Assembly: GCF_000235445.1 (NCBI RefSeq)
Contig: NZ_JH378831.1
Location: 109,102-173,101 of the forward strand
Direction of reading: 5' to 3'
Source: Johnsonella ignava ATCC 51276
GTDB taxonomy: Bacteria; Bacillota; Clostridia; Lachnospirales; Lachnospiraceae
DNA length: 64,000 nt
A program made the position numbers and the translations under genes. Under the pieces are notes generated by a model. It had not been told where the DNA came from. It saw only the letters and a program-made list of their open reading frames with translations, and made no database searches. Positions 27,727 through 36,574 of this stretch are shown piece after piece. The first letter of the stretch is position 1. Every line of letters begins with the position of its first letter.

Positions 27727-28359
27727 CTAAGACGGTCTTATCTTCTGCATAACAACGCCGGACACTTTTTCTTTAAGTTTTCTGCCTTCTTCTATAATGG
27801 CATCAGCTCTTGAATCAAGCTCCTTTTTATGTGCTTCATCCTTCATAAGTTTGGTATTTATAAAAATATTCAAGGAAGCACCCTCAATTGCCGCCTGTGC
27901 AAATATTATCGCAACACCGACATCACTTATAACAAGCGTACTTCCCTTTTCACCGACTATATCAAGAAGTTTCATGGCTTTAAGTACGGTTTCCATTATA
28001 TTAAGCGGCACCTTGCTTGCCTTATAAAGAACATCTTCAAGAACCTTTTCCTTATATTCCTGCTGCTGCGGTGTGTCCTTTGGAAGTCCGTATGCCTTTG
28101 AAAGAGGCTCAAAAACTGCCGCATCATCATCAGTAAGCTTTATAAGCTCTTTCATAAGAGAATCTAGGTTGTTCTTAGTTTCCTTGATTTCCTCCTCAAC
28201 AGCGGCATACTTTTTTTTACCTATTGTAAGATTTGCAACCATCATACCAAGCGCACATGAAAACGCACCGACTGCGGCACATGCTCCCCCGCCCCCGGGT
28301 ACAGGTGCTGAAGACGCAAGTTCTTCAAGAAACTGAGTGGTTTTCTTTTCAAGCATCAT
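27727..28359 (-). CDS. fchA: Methenyl-THF cyclohydrolase (formiminotransferase-cyclodeaminase C-domain family)
   Basis: 210 residues, matching only the cyclodeaminase half of formiminotransferase-cyclodeaminase. The glycine-rich APVPGGGGACAAVGAFSCALG motif near the N-terminus binds the folate; the all-helical remainder is typical. In clostridia and methylotrophs stand-alone proteins of this kind open methenyl-THF to 10-formyl-THF. Here it sits between fhs and folD, and FolD lacks cyclohydrolase residues, which strongly supports that role over histidine breakdown. It lies 68 bp upstream of folD. A second ATG codon follows the first, so the start may be off by one residue. Confidence 0.88.
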   Translation of the reverse strand: MMLEKKTTQFLEELASSAPVPGGGGACAAVGAFSCALGMMVANLTIGKKKYAAVEEEIKETKNNLDSLMKELIKLTDDDAAVFEPLSKAYGLPKDTPQQQEYKEKVLEDVLYKASKVPLNIMETVLKAMKLLDIVGEKGSTLVISDVGVAIIFAQAAIEGASLNIFINTKLMKDEAHKKELDSRADAIIEEGRKLKEKVSGVVMQKIRPS

Positions 28360-28540
28360 ATCAAACTGACCTCATTCTTTTATTTAAATTATTTTTTAGT
28401 TCTTATCGCTGAAATAAAGAAATCCCTCTAAATCCGAAGCTTCAGATACTTAATCTTATCTAAATATGTTTAATCTTATCTCACAAACTGCATTTTTATG
28501 ATTTAAAATATCTGTTTGCTTGATGTTTAATCTTTATTCC

Positions 28541-28577
28541 ATAAAATACACCCGCTTCTATATAATAAAAGCGGGTG
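28541..28577 (-). terminator. Terminator after fhs
   Basis: CACCCGCTT (28549-28557) pairs perfectly with AAGCGGGTG (28569-28577); on the minus strand TATTTTAT follows. It lies 45 bp after the fhs stop and before fchA, so fchA-folD may depend on readthrough or an own promoter. Confidence 0.8.
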
Positions 28578-28622
28578 CCTGACATTAGTACTACAGTTAA
28601 TTGTCTTGTGTATTAAAGAAAA

Positions 28623-30302
28623 TTAGAACAATCCTGAAATTACTCCTGCAGCATCAACATCAATCTTTTCAGCAGCCGGTACTTTAGGAAGTCCCGGCAT
28701 CTTCATGATATCACCTGTAAGTGCAACCACAAATCCCGCTCCTGCTGAAGCCGTGATGTCTCTTATAGTAATTCTGAATCCGGTAGGTCTTCCGAGGATT
28801 TTAGCATCATCAGTCATTGAATACTGATTTTTTGCAACACATATAGGAATATTGCCAAGACCTATCGTTTCAAGATTTTTAATCTCCTTTAATGCTTTAG
28901 GTGAATAATCAACACCGTCAGCACCATATACTCTCTTTGCAATCGCTTCAATCTTTTCTTTAATCGGTGCATTTACATCATATACATATTCCATGGTGCT
29001 TTCACCCTTTGTAAGTTCAATGACTTCTTTTGCAAGTTCTTCTCCGCCTTTGCCGCCTTTTGCCCATACATCGGAGAGAGCTACATTTACACCGTATTCT
29101 TTACATTTTTTCCTTACAAGTTCAACCTCTGCATCTGTATCTGTCGGGAATTTATTAATTGCGACAACAGCCGGAAGATTGTAAACCTTTGTGATGTTTT
29201 CAATATGCTTTAAGAGGTTCGGAATTCCTTTTTCAAGTGCTGCAAGGTTTTCAGCCTGAAGTTCATCCTTTGCAATGCCGCCATTGTATTTAAGCGCTCT
29301 TATTGTAGCAACGAGAACTACTGCATTTGGACGCAGCCCTGACATACGGCATTTAATATCTATAAACTTCTCTGCACCAAGGTCAGCACCGAATCCCGCC
29401 TCAGTTATCATATAATCTGCAAGCTTCATACCCATCTTTGTGGCAATTACGCTGTTGCAACCATGTGCTATATTTGCAAAAGGTCCGCCATGTATAAATG
29501 CGGGTGTTCCCTCAAGTGTTTGTACAAGATTGGGTTTAAGAGCATCTTTAAGAAGTGCCGCAACTGCTCCCTGTGCATTTAAATCGCCTGCTCTTACAGG
29601 CTCTCCGCTTCTTGAATATGCAACTATAATATTGGCAATTTTTGCCTTAAGATCGTTTATATCATTTGCAAGACAAAATACAGCCATTACTTCTGATGCG
29701 GCTGTTATGTCAAAACCGTCCTGTCTTGTAACGCCGTCAGGCTTCTCACCAAGTCCGTCAACTATACGACGAAGCTGACGGTCATTCATATCAATACATC
29801 TTCTCCATGTAACTCTCTTAAGATCAATATCAAGCTTATTGCCCTGATGTATATGATTGTCAAGAAGTGCCGCTATAAGGTTATTTGCTGCACAAATTGC
29901 ATGAAGATCTCCTGTAAAATGAAGGTTGATATCTTCCATAGGAACTACCTGTGCATATCCGCCTCCGGCTGCACCGCCTTTTACACCGAATACAGGTCCA
30001 AGCGATGGTTCCCTGATTGCAACCATTGTTTTCTTTCCGAGACCATTAAGTGCATCTGCAAGACCGATTGTGGTTGTTGTCTTTCCTTCTCCTGCCGGTG
30101 TCGGATTAATTGCCGTTACCAGTACCAATTTTGCATCCGGTTTTTTAACAAGTTCGTCATTATAATAGCGATAATCTATCTTTGCCTTATATTTTCCGTA
30201 GTTTTCCACATATTTGTCAGGAATTCCTACATAATCAGCAATTTCATTGATAGGTTTAATCTTAGCCTCCTGGGCAATTTCAATATCGCTTTTAAAACCC
30301 AT
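28623..30302 (-). CDS. fhs: Formate-tetrahydrofolate ligase
   Basis: 559 residues, standard length. It joins formate to THF with ATP, or in reverse makes ATP from 10-formyl-THF. P-loop TPAGEGKTTTTIG near 68-80, then EPSLGPVFGVKGGAAGGGYAQV and the formyl-phosphate region; the C-terminal ITASAGAGFVVALTGDIM is typical. TAAGGTG precedes the ATG. It stands between the glycine cleavage genes and fchA-folD. This links glycine-derived methylene-THF to formate, or formate to glycine. Confidence 0.97.
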   Translation of the reverse strand: MGFKSDIEIAQEAKIKPINEIADYVGIPDKYVENYGKYKAKIDYRYYNDELVKKPDAKLVLVTAINPTPAGEGKTTTTIGLADALNGLGKKTMVAIREPSLGPVFGVKGGAAGGGYAQVVPMEDINLHFTGDLHAICAANNLIAALLDNHIHQGNKLDIDLKRVTWRRCIDMNDRQLRRIVDGLGEKPDGVTRQDGFDITAASEVMAVFCLANDINDLKAKIANIIVAYSRSGEPVRAGDLNAQGAVAALLKDALKPNLVQTLEGTPAFIHGGPFANIAHGCNSVIATKMGMKLADYMITEAGFGADLGAEKFIDIKCRMSGLRPNAVVLVATIRALKYNGGIAKDELQAENLAALEKGIPNLLKHIENITKVYNLPAVVAINKFPTDTDAEVELVRKKCKEYGVNVALSDVWAKGGKGGEELAKEVIELTKGESTMEYVYDVNAPIKEKIEAIAKRVYGADGVDYSPKALKEIKNLETIGLGNIPICVAKNQYSMTDDAKILGRPTGFRITIRDITASAGAGFVVALTGDIMKMPGLPKVPAAEKIDVDAAGVISGLF

Positions 30303-30525
30303 TTCTGTTCACCTTATATCCCATTTCGAGATACCCTTTCATTTATTTAACATATAGCTTTATAAAATTTATAAATGCATGACCATATATGATATACATG
30401 CCTTATAAAACTTTTATAAACCATACATATATTTACATTTAAAACCGCTATGCGGCATTAATGCCTTTATAATATTGTAAACAGCTTATACTTTAATTTT
30501 ATTATACGCTTTTACAAAAACAATA

Positions 30526-31929
30526 TTATTTCTTTTTAGGAGCTGAATGTATAGACTCTCCAAATACATCTTCAAGTGCCTCGCCTACAGCTTCATTATA
30601 TGTAGGATGTGCTCTCATTCCCTTTAAAAGCTGGTCTACCGTAAGTTTATTTGCAACTGCGGTTGCGAACTCACCTATCATATCCGTAGCTCTTGCACAC
30701 ATCATCTGAGCTCCTAATATTACTTTGCTGTTCTTATCCGCAACTACTTTCACAAAACCACGCTCTTCCTTTGATATAAGAGATTTGCCGTTTGCGCTCA
30801 TCATAAATTTGCCTATACTTACTTCAATGCCTTTTTCCTTTGCATCAGCCTCTGTGATACCTACTGAACCTATCTCGGGATCTGTATATACACACCCGGG
30901 TACAATATTTAAATCAATACTTCTTTTATGCCCTGCAAGTTCTTCTATCAGGCATATACCCTGTGCACTGGCAAGATGTGCCAACTGCATCCCCTTTATA
31001 AGATCTCCTATTGCATAAACATTGTCCATCGAAGTCTTAAAATGCTCATCAACCACTACACGTCCTCGTTCCATTTCAAGTGATACGCCCTCACCAAATA
31101 AACCTTCAGTATTTGGAATTCTTCCTACTGCACACAGTACATACTGTGAAGCAATTTTAACTTCTTTTTCTTTTTCAGTATAAGTACATACAAGACTTCC
31201 GCCATCTCTTTCAACCTTACCCACTGAAACTGAAGTATGTATATCTATACCTCTTTTCTTCAATATAAGCTTAAGATTCTGTGAGATATCCTTATCCATA
31301 TTTGCCACTACATTCGCAAGTGCCTCAAGTATAGTTACCTTTGTTCCCAGTGCTGCAAATACCGAAGCAAACTCAACTCCTATTACACCTCCGCCTATAA
31401 TTACAAGACTCTGAGGTACCTCCTCAAGCTTAAAAAGCTCATCACTGGTAAGCACACCTTCACTGTCAAGTCCGGGAACAGGTATAAGTGAAGGCTTTGA
31501 ACCTGTTGCAAGCACTATATGTTTAGCCTTGTAGCTGCCCTTATATTCTCCGTCTGCAACTGTTACACTGCCGTCTTTTTCAAGAGTGCCCTTTGCATTG
31601 ATATAGCTGATTGAATTTGTTTTAAAAAGATGTTCAACGCCTTGACACAACTTATCTATTACATCCTGCTTATAAGCAAGTATTTTTCCATAGTCATAGC
31701 TTACACCTGAGGCAGTTATGCCATAGGCTTCAGCCTCTTTTATCTCTCTATATAAAGATGAGGCATGAATCATCGCCTTTGCCGGTATACATCCTCTGTT
31801 AAGACAGGTTCCTCCGACTCTTCTTTCCTCCATAACAGCCGTTTTAAAACCAAGCTTTGCAGCTTTTAACGCAGCTACATATCCTCCGGGACCTGCACCT
31901 ATGACTATTACGTCAAAATTTGTTTCCAT
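30526..31929 (-). CDS. lpdA: Dihydrolipoyl dehydrogenase (glycine cleavage L-protein)
   Basis: 467 residues. FAD motif GAGPGGYVAA (11-20), redox disulfide Cys42-Cys47 in GGTCLNRGCIPAK, NAD motif GGGVIGVEFASVFAALG, second FAD contact AIGDLIKGMQLAH, and the C-terminal catalytic AHPTYNEAVGEAL. It reoxidises the dihydrolipoyl group on GcvH with NAD. No N-terminal lipoyl domain. AAGGAGG precedes the ATG. No other 2-oxoacid dehydrogenase genes are nearby, so its partner is the glycine cleavage system. Confidence 0.96.
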   Translation of the reverse strand: METNFDVIVIGAGPGGYVAALKAAKLGFKTAVMEERRVGGTCLNRGCIPAKAMIHASSLYREIKEAEAYGITASGVSYDYGKILAYKQDVIDKLCQGVEHLFKTNSISYINAKGTLEKDGSVTVADGEYKGSYKAKHIVLATGSKPSLIPVPGLDSEGVLTSDELFKLEEVPQSLVIIGGGVIGVEFASVFAALGTKVTILEALANVVANMDKDISQNLKLILKKRGIDIHTSVSVGKVERDGGSLVCTYTEKEKEVKIASQYVLCAVGRIPNTEGLFGEGVSLEMERGRVVVDEHFKTSMDNVYAIGDLIKGMQLAHLASAQGICLIEELAGHKRSIDLNIVPGCVYTDPEIGSVGITEADAKEKGIEVSIGKFMMSANGKSLISKEERGFVKVVADKNSKVILGAQMMCARATDMIGEFATAVANKLTVDQLLKGMRAHPTYNEAVGEALEDVFGESIHSAPKKK

Positions 31930-32043
31930 AAGCCTCCTTAATATTACATTATATTTACTGCTATCCGTATTTATCCGGTAAAGCAGTATATGATTTATAT
32001 TTTAAATCTCGCACCGCTAAAGCGGCAAATGTTACACCGTATT

Positions 32044-33042
32044 TTATAAATCAATATCACCAAGCCATAAGATAATATCTTTTTTCATGGCATCTTTTAT
32101 ATCATCACTTAAAGTCGCAGAGCTGACAGCACTACACAAACTGTCCCTGTCATATCTGCAGTTTTTAAGACAACTTTCAAGTTCAGGTATAAAAGTCGTC
32201 TTCATCGCATCTGAAAAGACTGCCGTATCCTTTATAATTCCGCCCTCTACACAAAACTGTATAAGGATCTGTCCCCATTCAAAGCGTTTTGAAATCTCAT
32301 ACTGGAAATCAATCCTTTTTCCAAATATTACATCCCATGATGCAAAATATTCAGTACGTTTCTCTATATCCGCTCTATCAAGATCTTCAAATTTTATTAT
32401 ATCCGCCTTTAATCCATATACTTCCTGAAATGCCTCAAAAAGATTTCTTTTAAGCATCTCTATATCTATGCCCTGTTTAAAATCGGTAAGATTGGCAACT
32501 CTTGATTTTACTGAAGCCACACCCTTTGACATAAGCTTCTCTTTTGATACGGTAAGATATTTTGACAAATCTTCTATATTTACATCAAGCATAATTGTCC
32601 CATGATGATAACAATGTGTGCCCGTTTCATAAAATGCATTTCCTGAAAACTTTCTGCCGTCTATAAGTATATCATTGCGGCCTGAACGCTGAGCCTTGAT
32701 ACCGAATTTCCCGACTGCTTCTATTATCACCTGAAGCTGCTTATCAAGATTATAATTTTGCTTATCTACAAGAAATGTAAAATTTAGATTGCCCAGATCG
32801 TGGTAGACTGCCCCTCCGCCTGAAAGCCTGCGTACTATAAAGCCCCCGTCCGCCTCAAGCTTACTTACCAGACATTCCTTCCACGCATTCTGGTTTCTGC
32901 CTATAACAATGGTGTTCCTATTCTGCCACAGATACAGAATACACTGGTTTTTGGCACAGTTAAGCAGCAAATGCTCCTCAACTGCAAGATTTTTATAGGG
33001 GTAGGTTTGATTACTTTCTATATATGTGATTTTATCTATCAT
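32044..33042 (-). CDS. lplA: Lipoate-protein ligase A
   Basis: 332 residues with both the large catalytic domain and the smaller C-terminal accessory domain, like E. coli LplA. Motifs: RRLSGGGAVYHDLGNLNF (lipoyl-AMP binding, about 72-89), GRNDILIDGRKFSGNAFY with the catalytic lysine after DILIDGR, and HHGTIMLDV. It attaches free lipoate to GcvH, which suggests use of scavenged lipoate; no lipA/lipB is in the window. The ATG lacks a visible ribosome site and lies 31 bp after a terminator-like hairpin, so expression relative to gcvPB may be reduced. Confidence 0.93.
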   Translation of the reverse strand: MIDKITYIESNQTYPYKNLAVEEHLLLNCAKNQCILYLWQNRNTIVIGRNQNAWKECLVSKLEADGGFIVRRLSGGGAVYHDLGNLNFTFLVDKQNYNLDKQLQVIIEAVGKFGIKAQRSGRNDILIDGRKFSGNAFYETGTHCYHHGTIMLDVNIEDLSKYLTVSKEKLMSKGVASVKSRVANLTDFKQGIDIEMLKRNLFEAFQEVYGLKADIIKFEDLDRADIEKRTEYFASWDVIFGKRIDFQYEISKRFEWGQILIQFCVEGGIIKDTAVFSDAMKTTFIPELESCLKNCRYDRDSLCSAVSSATLSDDIKDAMKKDIILWLGDIDL

Positions 33043-33060
33043 TATTTTATTTATATCATT

Positions 33061-33102
33061 TATTTTAAAACTGCCTAAGCCTGTTTTGTAAAAGGCTTAG
33101 GC
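33061..33102 (-). terminator. Hairpin between gcvPB and lplA
   Basis: GCCTAAGCC (33073-33081) pairs perfectly with GGCTTAGGC (33094-33102), with further TTTT/AAAA pairs inside; on the minus strand AGTTTTAAAAT follows. It probably ends or attenuates the gcv transcript before lplA. Confidence 0.7.
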
Positions 33103-33205
33103 CTCTTATTATACTTCGTAAAAAACCTATTGAGTTCGTTATTTGTGAAAATCATAAACACCTTTTGTATTTATATACGATTTTCTGCAATTATCAGAAC
33201 TTTCT

Positions 33206-33235
33206 AAGGAAACGCCGATTAATCAGCGTTTCCTT
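33206..33235 (-). terminator. AAGGAAACGC stem-loop just after gcvPB
   Basis: AAGGAAACGC (33206-33215) pairs perfectly with GCGTTTCCTT (33226-33235) seven bases beyond the gcvPB stop. There is no good T run on the minus side, so it may be a 3-prime stabiliser rather than a terminator. The same stem sequence recurs at the end of typA. Confidence 0.5.
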
Positions 33236-33242
33236 AATAATT

Positions 33243-34670
33243 TTATTTCCATTTATATCTAAGTACCGGATTTCTTGCCGCACCGACCTCATCAAGTCTT
33301 CCGACAGGTGTTGTAACAGGTGCCATATGCAGTGCTTCAGGATCCTTTTGTGCCTGTTCATACAGCTTGCGGAACACTGCGATCGCATCATCAAGAGTTT
33401 CTTTTGATTCAGTCTCAGTAGGCTCCACCATAAGTGCTTCATGTACTATAAGCGGGAAGTACATTGTCGGCGGATGCATACCGTTATCAATCAGTGCCTT
33501 TGCTATATCCATAGCTGAAACGCCCGTTTTACGCTTAAGATCTTCAAGACTCATAACAAACTCATGCATGCATATCTGATCATAAGCCATAGTATATATA
33601 TCCTTAAGCTTATCCATCATATAGTTTGCATTAAGCACGGCATTCTTACATGCCTGCGGGATGCCTTCCTTACCAAGTGTCTTAATATATGTAAGTGCCT
33701 TTACAACTACAAGGAAGTTTCCATAAAATGCTTTCATCTCGCCTATGCTGTGTTTCGGTTTAACAAATTTTTTCTCTGCATCTCCTTCAACAAGTACAGC
33801 AGGCATAAAATCAGCAAGAAGTTTCTTACAACCTACCGCACCGCATCCAGGCCCACCCCCTCCGTGAGGTGTTGAGAAGGTTTTATGGATATTAAGATGT
33901 ATAACATCAAATCCCATATCTCCAGGTTTAACAACACCCATAACGGCATTGAGGTTTGCACCGTCATAGTAGTTAAGTCCGCCGCAATCATGAACTATCT
34001 TAGTAATTTCAAGTATATTCTTATCAAAAAGACCTACTGTATTGGGGTTTGTAAGCATAAGTCCTGCTATATCATCACCTGCAACAGCCTTAAGTTTTTC
34101 AATATCAACACAACCGTCTGCACTTGAAGGGATTGAAACTACTGAATATCCTGCCATAGTAGCACTTGCAGGGTTTGTTCCATGTGCAGAGTCAGGAACG
34201 ATTATCTTTGTCCTCTTTGTGTCATTTCTGCTTTCATGGTATGCTTTTATAAGCATAAGCCCTGTAAATTCACCATGTGCACCTGCTGCAGGCTGTACAG
34301 TAAGTCTGTCCATGCCTGTAATCTCACAAAGATACTTCTCTACGGTCTGTAATACTTCAAGACAGCCCTGCACAGTATGCTCCGGCTGAAGCGGATGTAT
34401 CTCGGTAAATCCCGGAAGGGATGCCATATCTTCATTTATCTTAGGATTGTACTTCATAGTACATGAACCCAAAGGATAAAAACCGTCATTTACTCCTCTT
34501 GATTTTTTAGCAAGCTCTGTATAATGTCTGCTTATCTCCGTTTCTGAAAGCTCAGGAAGATGAAGCTCAGACTCTCTTTTGTCCTTATCAGATGGTGTAA
34601 CCACATCTACATCACATGGTGGAAATAAAGTACAGCCTCTGCCCGGTCTGCTTTTTTCAAATACTAACAT
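33243..34670 (-). CDS. gcvPB: Glycine dehydrogenase (decarboxylating) subunit 2
   Basis: 475 residues, C-terminal half of the P-protein. PLP lysine in DVIHLNIHKTFSTPHGGGGPGCGAVG; SCTMKYNPKINE near 70 and DSAHGTNPASA are typical. With GcvPA it decarboxylates glycine and loads aminomethyl on GcvH. Its start overlaps the gcvPA stop by one base (TAATG), so translation is coupled. A GGAGG lies in the end of gcvPA. Confidence 0.97.
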   Translation of the reverse strand: MLVFEKSRPGRGCTLFPPCDVDVVTPSDKDKRESELHLPELSETEISRHYTELAKKSRGVNDGFYPLGSCTMKYNPKINEDMASLPGFTEIHPLQPEHTVQGCLEVLQTVEKYLCEITGMDRLTVQPAAGAHGEFTGLMLIKAYHESRNDTKRTKIIVPDSAHGTNPASATMAGYSVVSIPSSADGCVDIEKLKAVAGDDIAGLMLTNPNTVGLFDKNILEITKIVHDCGGLNYYDGANLNAVMGVVKPGDMGFDVIHLNIHKTFSTPHGGGGPGCGAVGCKKLLADFMPAVLVEGDAEKKFVKPKHSIGEMKAFYGNFLVVVKALTYIKTLGKEGIPQACKNAVLNANYMMDKLKDIYTMAYDQICMHEFVMSLEDLKRKTGVSAMDIAKALIDNGMHPPTMYFPLIVHEALMVEPTETESKETLDDAIAVFRKLYEQAQKDPEALHMAPVTTPVGRLDEVGAARNPVLRYKWK

Positions 34671-35992
34671 TATTTCACCTCCTTTAAGATACTTACTGCC
34701 TTATCTATGCAGCATTTACCGTTTACTTCGGTGCAACACCAGAGTATCCTCTTATCATCAAGCGGATATCCGCCTAAGATTCCATTATCTTCAAGTGCCT
34801 TTAATGCCTTTTCTGATGAAACATCCGACACTGTTACAAACTCATGGAAGAACTCCGTTTTGTACTCAGGTTTAAATCCTATCTTTTCAAGTTCTTTAGC
34901 CATATAATGCGCCTTTGACATACACAATGTAGCGACTTCTTTTAAGCCTTCCTTACCTACTGCCGAAAGATATACACCTACTGCAAGTGCACAAAGCGCC
35001 TGATTTGAACATACATTACTTGAAGCCTTTTCTCTTCTTATATGCTGTTCCCTTGCCTGAAGTGTAAGTACATAACCTACCCTTCCCTTAGCATCATGCG
35101 TCTCTCCGACTATCCTTCCGGGAAGTCTCCTTACAAGTTCATCAGTACATGACATAAATCCTATATATGGACCGCCAAATGCTATAGAAAGACCGAGAGG
35201 CTGTCCGTCGCCTACTGCAATATCGGCACCGTACTCTCTGGGTGATTTTAAGATTCCGAGTGAAATCGGATTTACACTCATTATATATCTTGCACCCGCC
35301 TCATGTGTTATATCTGCAATTTCCCTTGCAGGCTCAAGATTTCCATAGTAGTTCGGATGCTGTACAAAAACACATGCAGTCCCCTGATCAATATGCTTCT
35401 TTATATATTCTACATCTGTAAGTCCGTCCTTTGCCGGTACTACTTCAACATCCATGCCGTTTCCATGACAGTATGTCATGATTGTAGCTATGGTATCGGG
35501 ATGGGCAAGTGCAGAAACAAGTGCCTTTTTCCTCTTTCTTTCACGACACATCGCCACTGCCTCTGCAGCTCCGCTTGCACCGTCATATATAGAAGCGTTT
35601 GACACATCCATGCCTGTTATATCAGCTATCATAGTCTGGTATTCATATATTGACTGTAATACACCCTGACTGGTTTCAGCCTGATAAGGAGTATATGATG
35701 TAAGGAAATTCTCCTTTGTAATCACACTCTTTACAATGGATGGTATGAAATGCCTGTAAGCACCCGCTCCTCTGAAAATTGTAGGGAATATGACATTTTT
35801 CTCAGCAATCTTTGTCATATCTTTGCGTACCTGAAGTTCTGACAAGCCTGAAGGTATATTCAGCTCACCTTTAAGCATCACTTCCTTTGGAGCATCTGCA
35901 AATAAGTCCTCAAAAGATGAAAAACCTATTTCAGTAAGCATCGCCTTCTGCTCGGCATCTGTATTAGGAATATATTTTCCCACTAAATCCAC
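34670..35992 (-). CDS. gcvPA: Glycine dehydrogenase (decarboxylating) subunit 1
   Basis: 440 residues, N-terminal half of the split P-protein. MDLVGKYIPNTDAEQKAML, GAGAYRHFIPSIV and TPYQAETSQGVLQ are diagnostic. It pairs with GcvPB, encoded immediately downstream. AAGGCGG precedes the ATG. A 176-bp gap with a small hairpin separates it from gcvH. Confidence 0.97.
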   Translation of the reverse strand: MDLVGKYIPNTDAEQKAMLTEIGFSSFEDLFADAPKEVMLKGELNIPSGLSELQVRKDMTKIAEKNVIFPTIFRGAGAYRHFIPSIVKSVITKENFLTSYTPYQAETSQGVLQSIYEYQTMIADITGMDVSNASIYDGASGAAEAVAMCRERKRKKALVSALAHPDTIATIMTYCHGNGMDVEVVPAKDGLTDVEYIKKHIDQGTACVFVQHPNYYGNLEPAREIADITHEAGARYIMSVNPISLGILKSPREYGADIAVGDGQPLGLSIAFGGPYIGFMSCTDELVRRLPGRIVGETHDAKGRVGYVLTLQAREQHIRREKASSNVCSNQALCALAVGVYLSAVGKEGLKEVATLCMSKAHYMAKELEKIGFKPEYKTEFFHEFVTVSDVSSEKALKALEDNGILGGYPLDDKRILWCCTEVNGKCCIDKAVSILKEVK

Positions 35993-36033
35993 CGCCTTTC
36001 TTAACTAATATATCTGTGTATGATTTTATTTTA

Positions 36034-36052
36034 GGCAGCCTTAAAGACTGCC
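36034..36052 (-). promoter_or_regulatory. Small hairpin between gcvH and gcvPA
   Basis: GGCAG (36034-36038) pairs with CTGCC (36048-36052); on the minus strand TAAAATAAAATC follows. A weak attenuator is possible. Confidence 0.3.
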
Positions 36053-36168
36053 ATTCATTTTATTGTTTTAAATATTTTTCAGATAAACCTGCCGGTATTT
36101 TAATCTTTGATATTTCAACAAAAATACCTTTAAAGACTCCGGTATATTAATAAAAATATATGTAATAT

Positions 36169-36546
36169 TTAATCAAGAGTCTTTAAAAATGCTTCATATT
36201 CCTCAGCAGTGAGAAGTTCCTCTTTTTCTGAAACATCTTTAACCTTAATAAGCCATGCATCATATGGTGCTTTATTAATACTTTCAGGTGAGTCAAGAAC
36301 CTCTTCGTTAATCTTGCTTACAACACCTGAAACCGGTGAGAATACATCTGAAACAGCCTTTACAGACTCTACGTCTGAAAATGATTCTCCCACCTTCACT
36401 TCATCACCTTCTTCGGGAAGATTTACAAATACAAGATCTCCCAAAGCCGACTGAGCATAATCAGTAAGACCTACTGCATATTCTCCGCCTTCCTCTTTTA
36501 CCCATTCATGTGATTTTGAATAAAGTAATCCTTTCTGCACTGACAT
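36169..36546 (-). CDS. gcvH: Glycine cleavage system H protein
   Basis: 125 residues. Lys63 in DVESVKAVSDV is the lipoylation site. The beta-barrel motifs HEWV near the start, VNLPEEGDEV and the C-terminal LLTAEEYEAFL are in place. It shuttles the aminomethyl group between the P, T and L proteins. AAGGAGG precedes the ATG, 28 bp after gcvT. Confidence 0.97.
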   Translation of the reverse strand: MSVQKGLLYSKSHEWVKEEGGEYAVGLTDYAQSALGDLVFVNLPEEGDEVKVGESFSDVESVKAVSDVFSPVSGVVSKINEEVLDSPESINKAPYDAWLIKVKDVSEKEELLTAEEYEAFLKTLD

Positions 36547-36574
36547 AAAATTTTCCTCCTTAAAATTTATTAAA

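Noticed and set aside
30445..30455. Short CCGCTA-GCGG hairpins (also near 32014 and 21077) as a repeated element
   Set aside because: Stems of only four to five pairs; similarity is too small to separate from chance.
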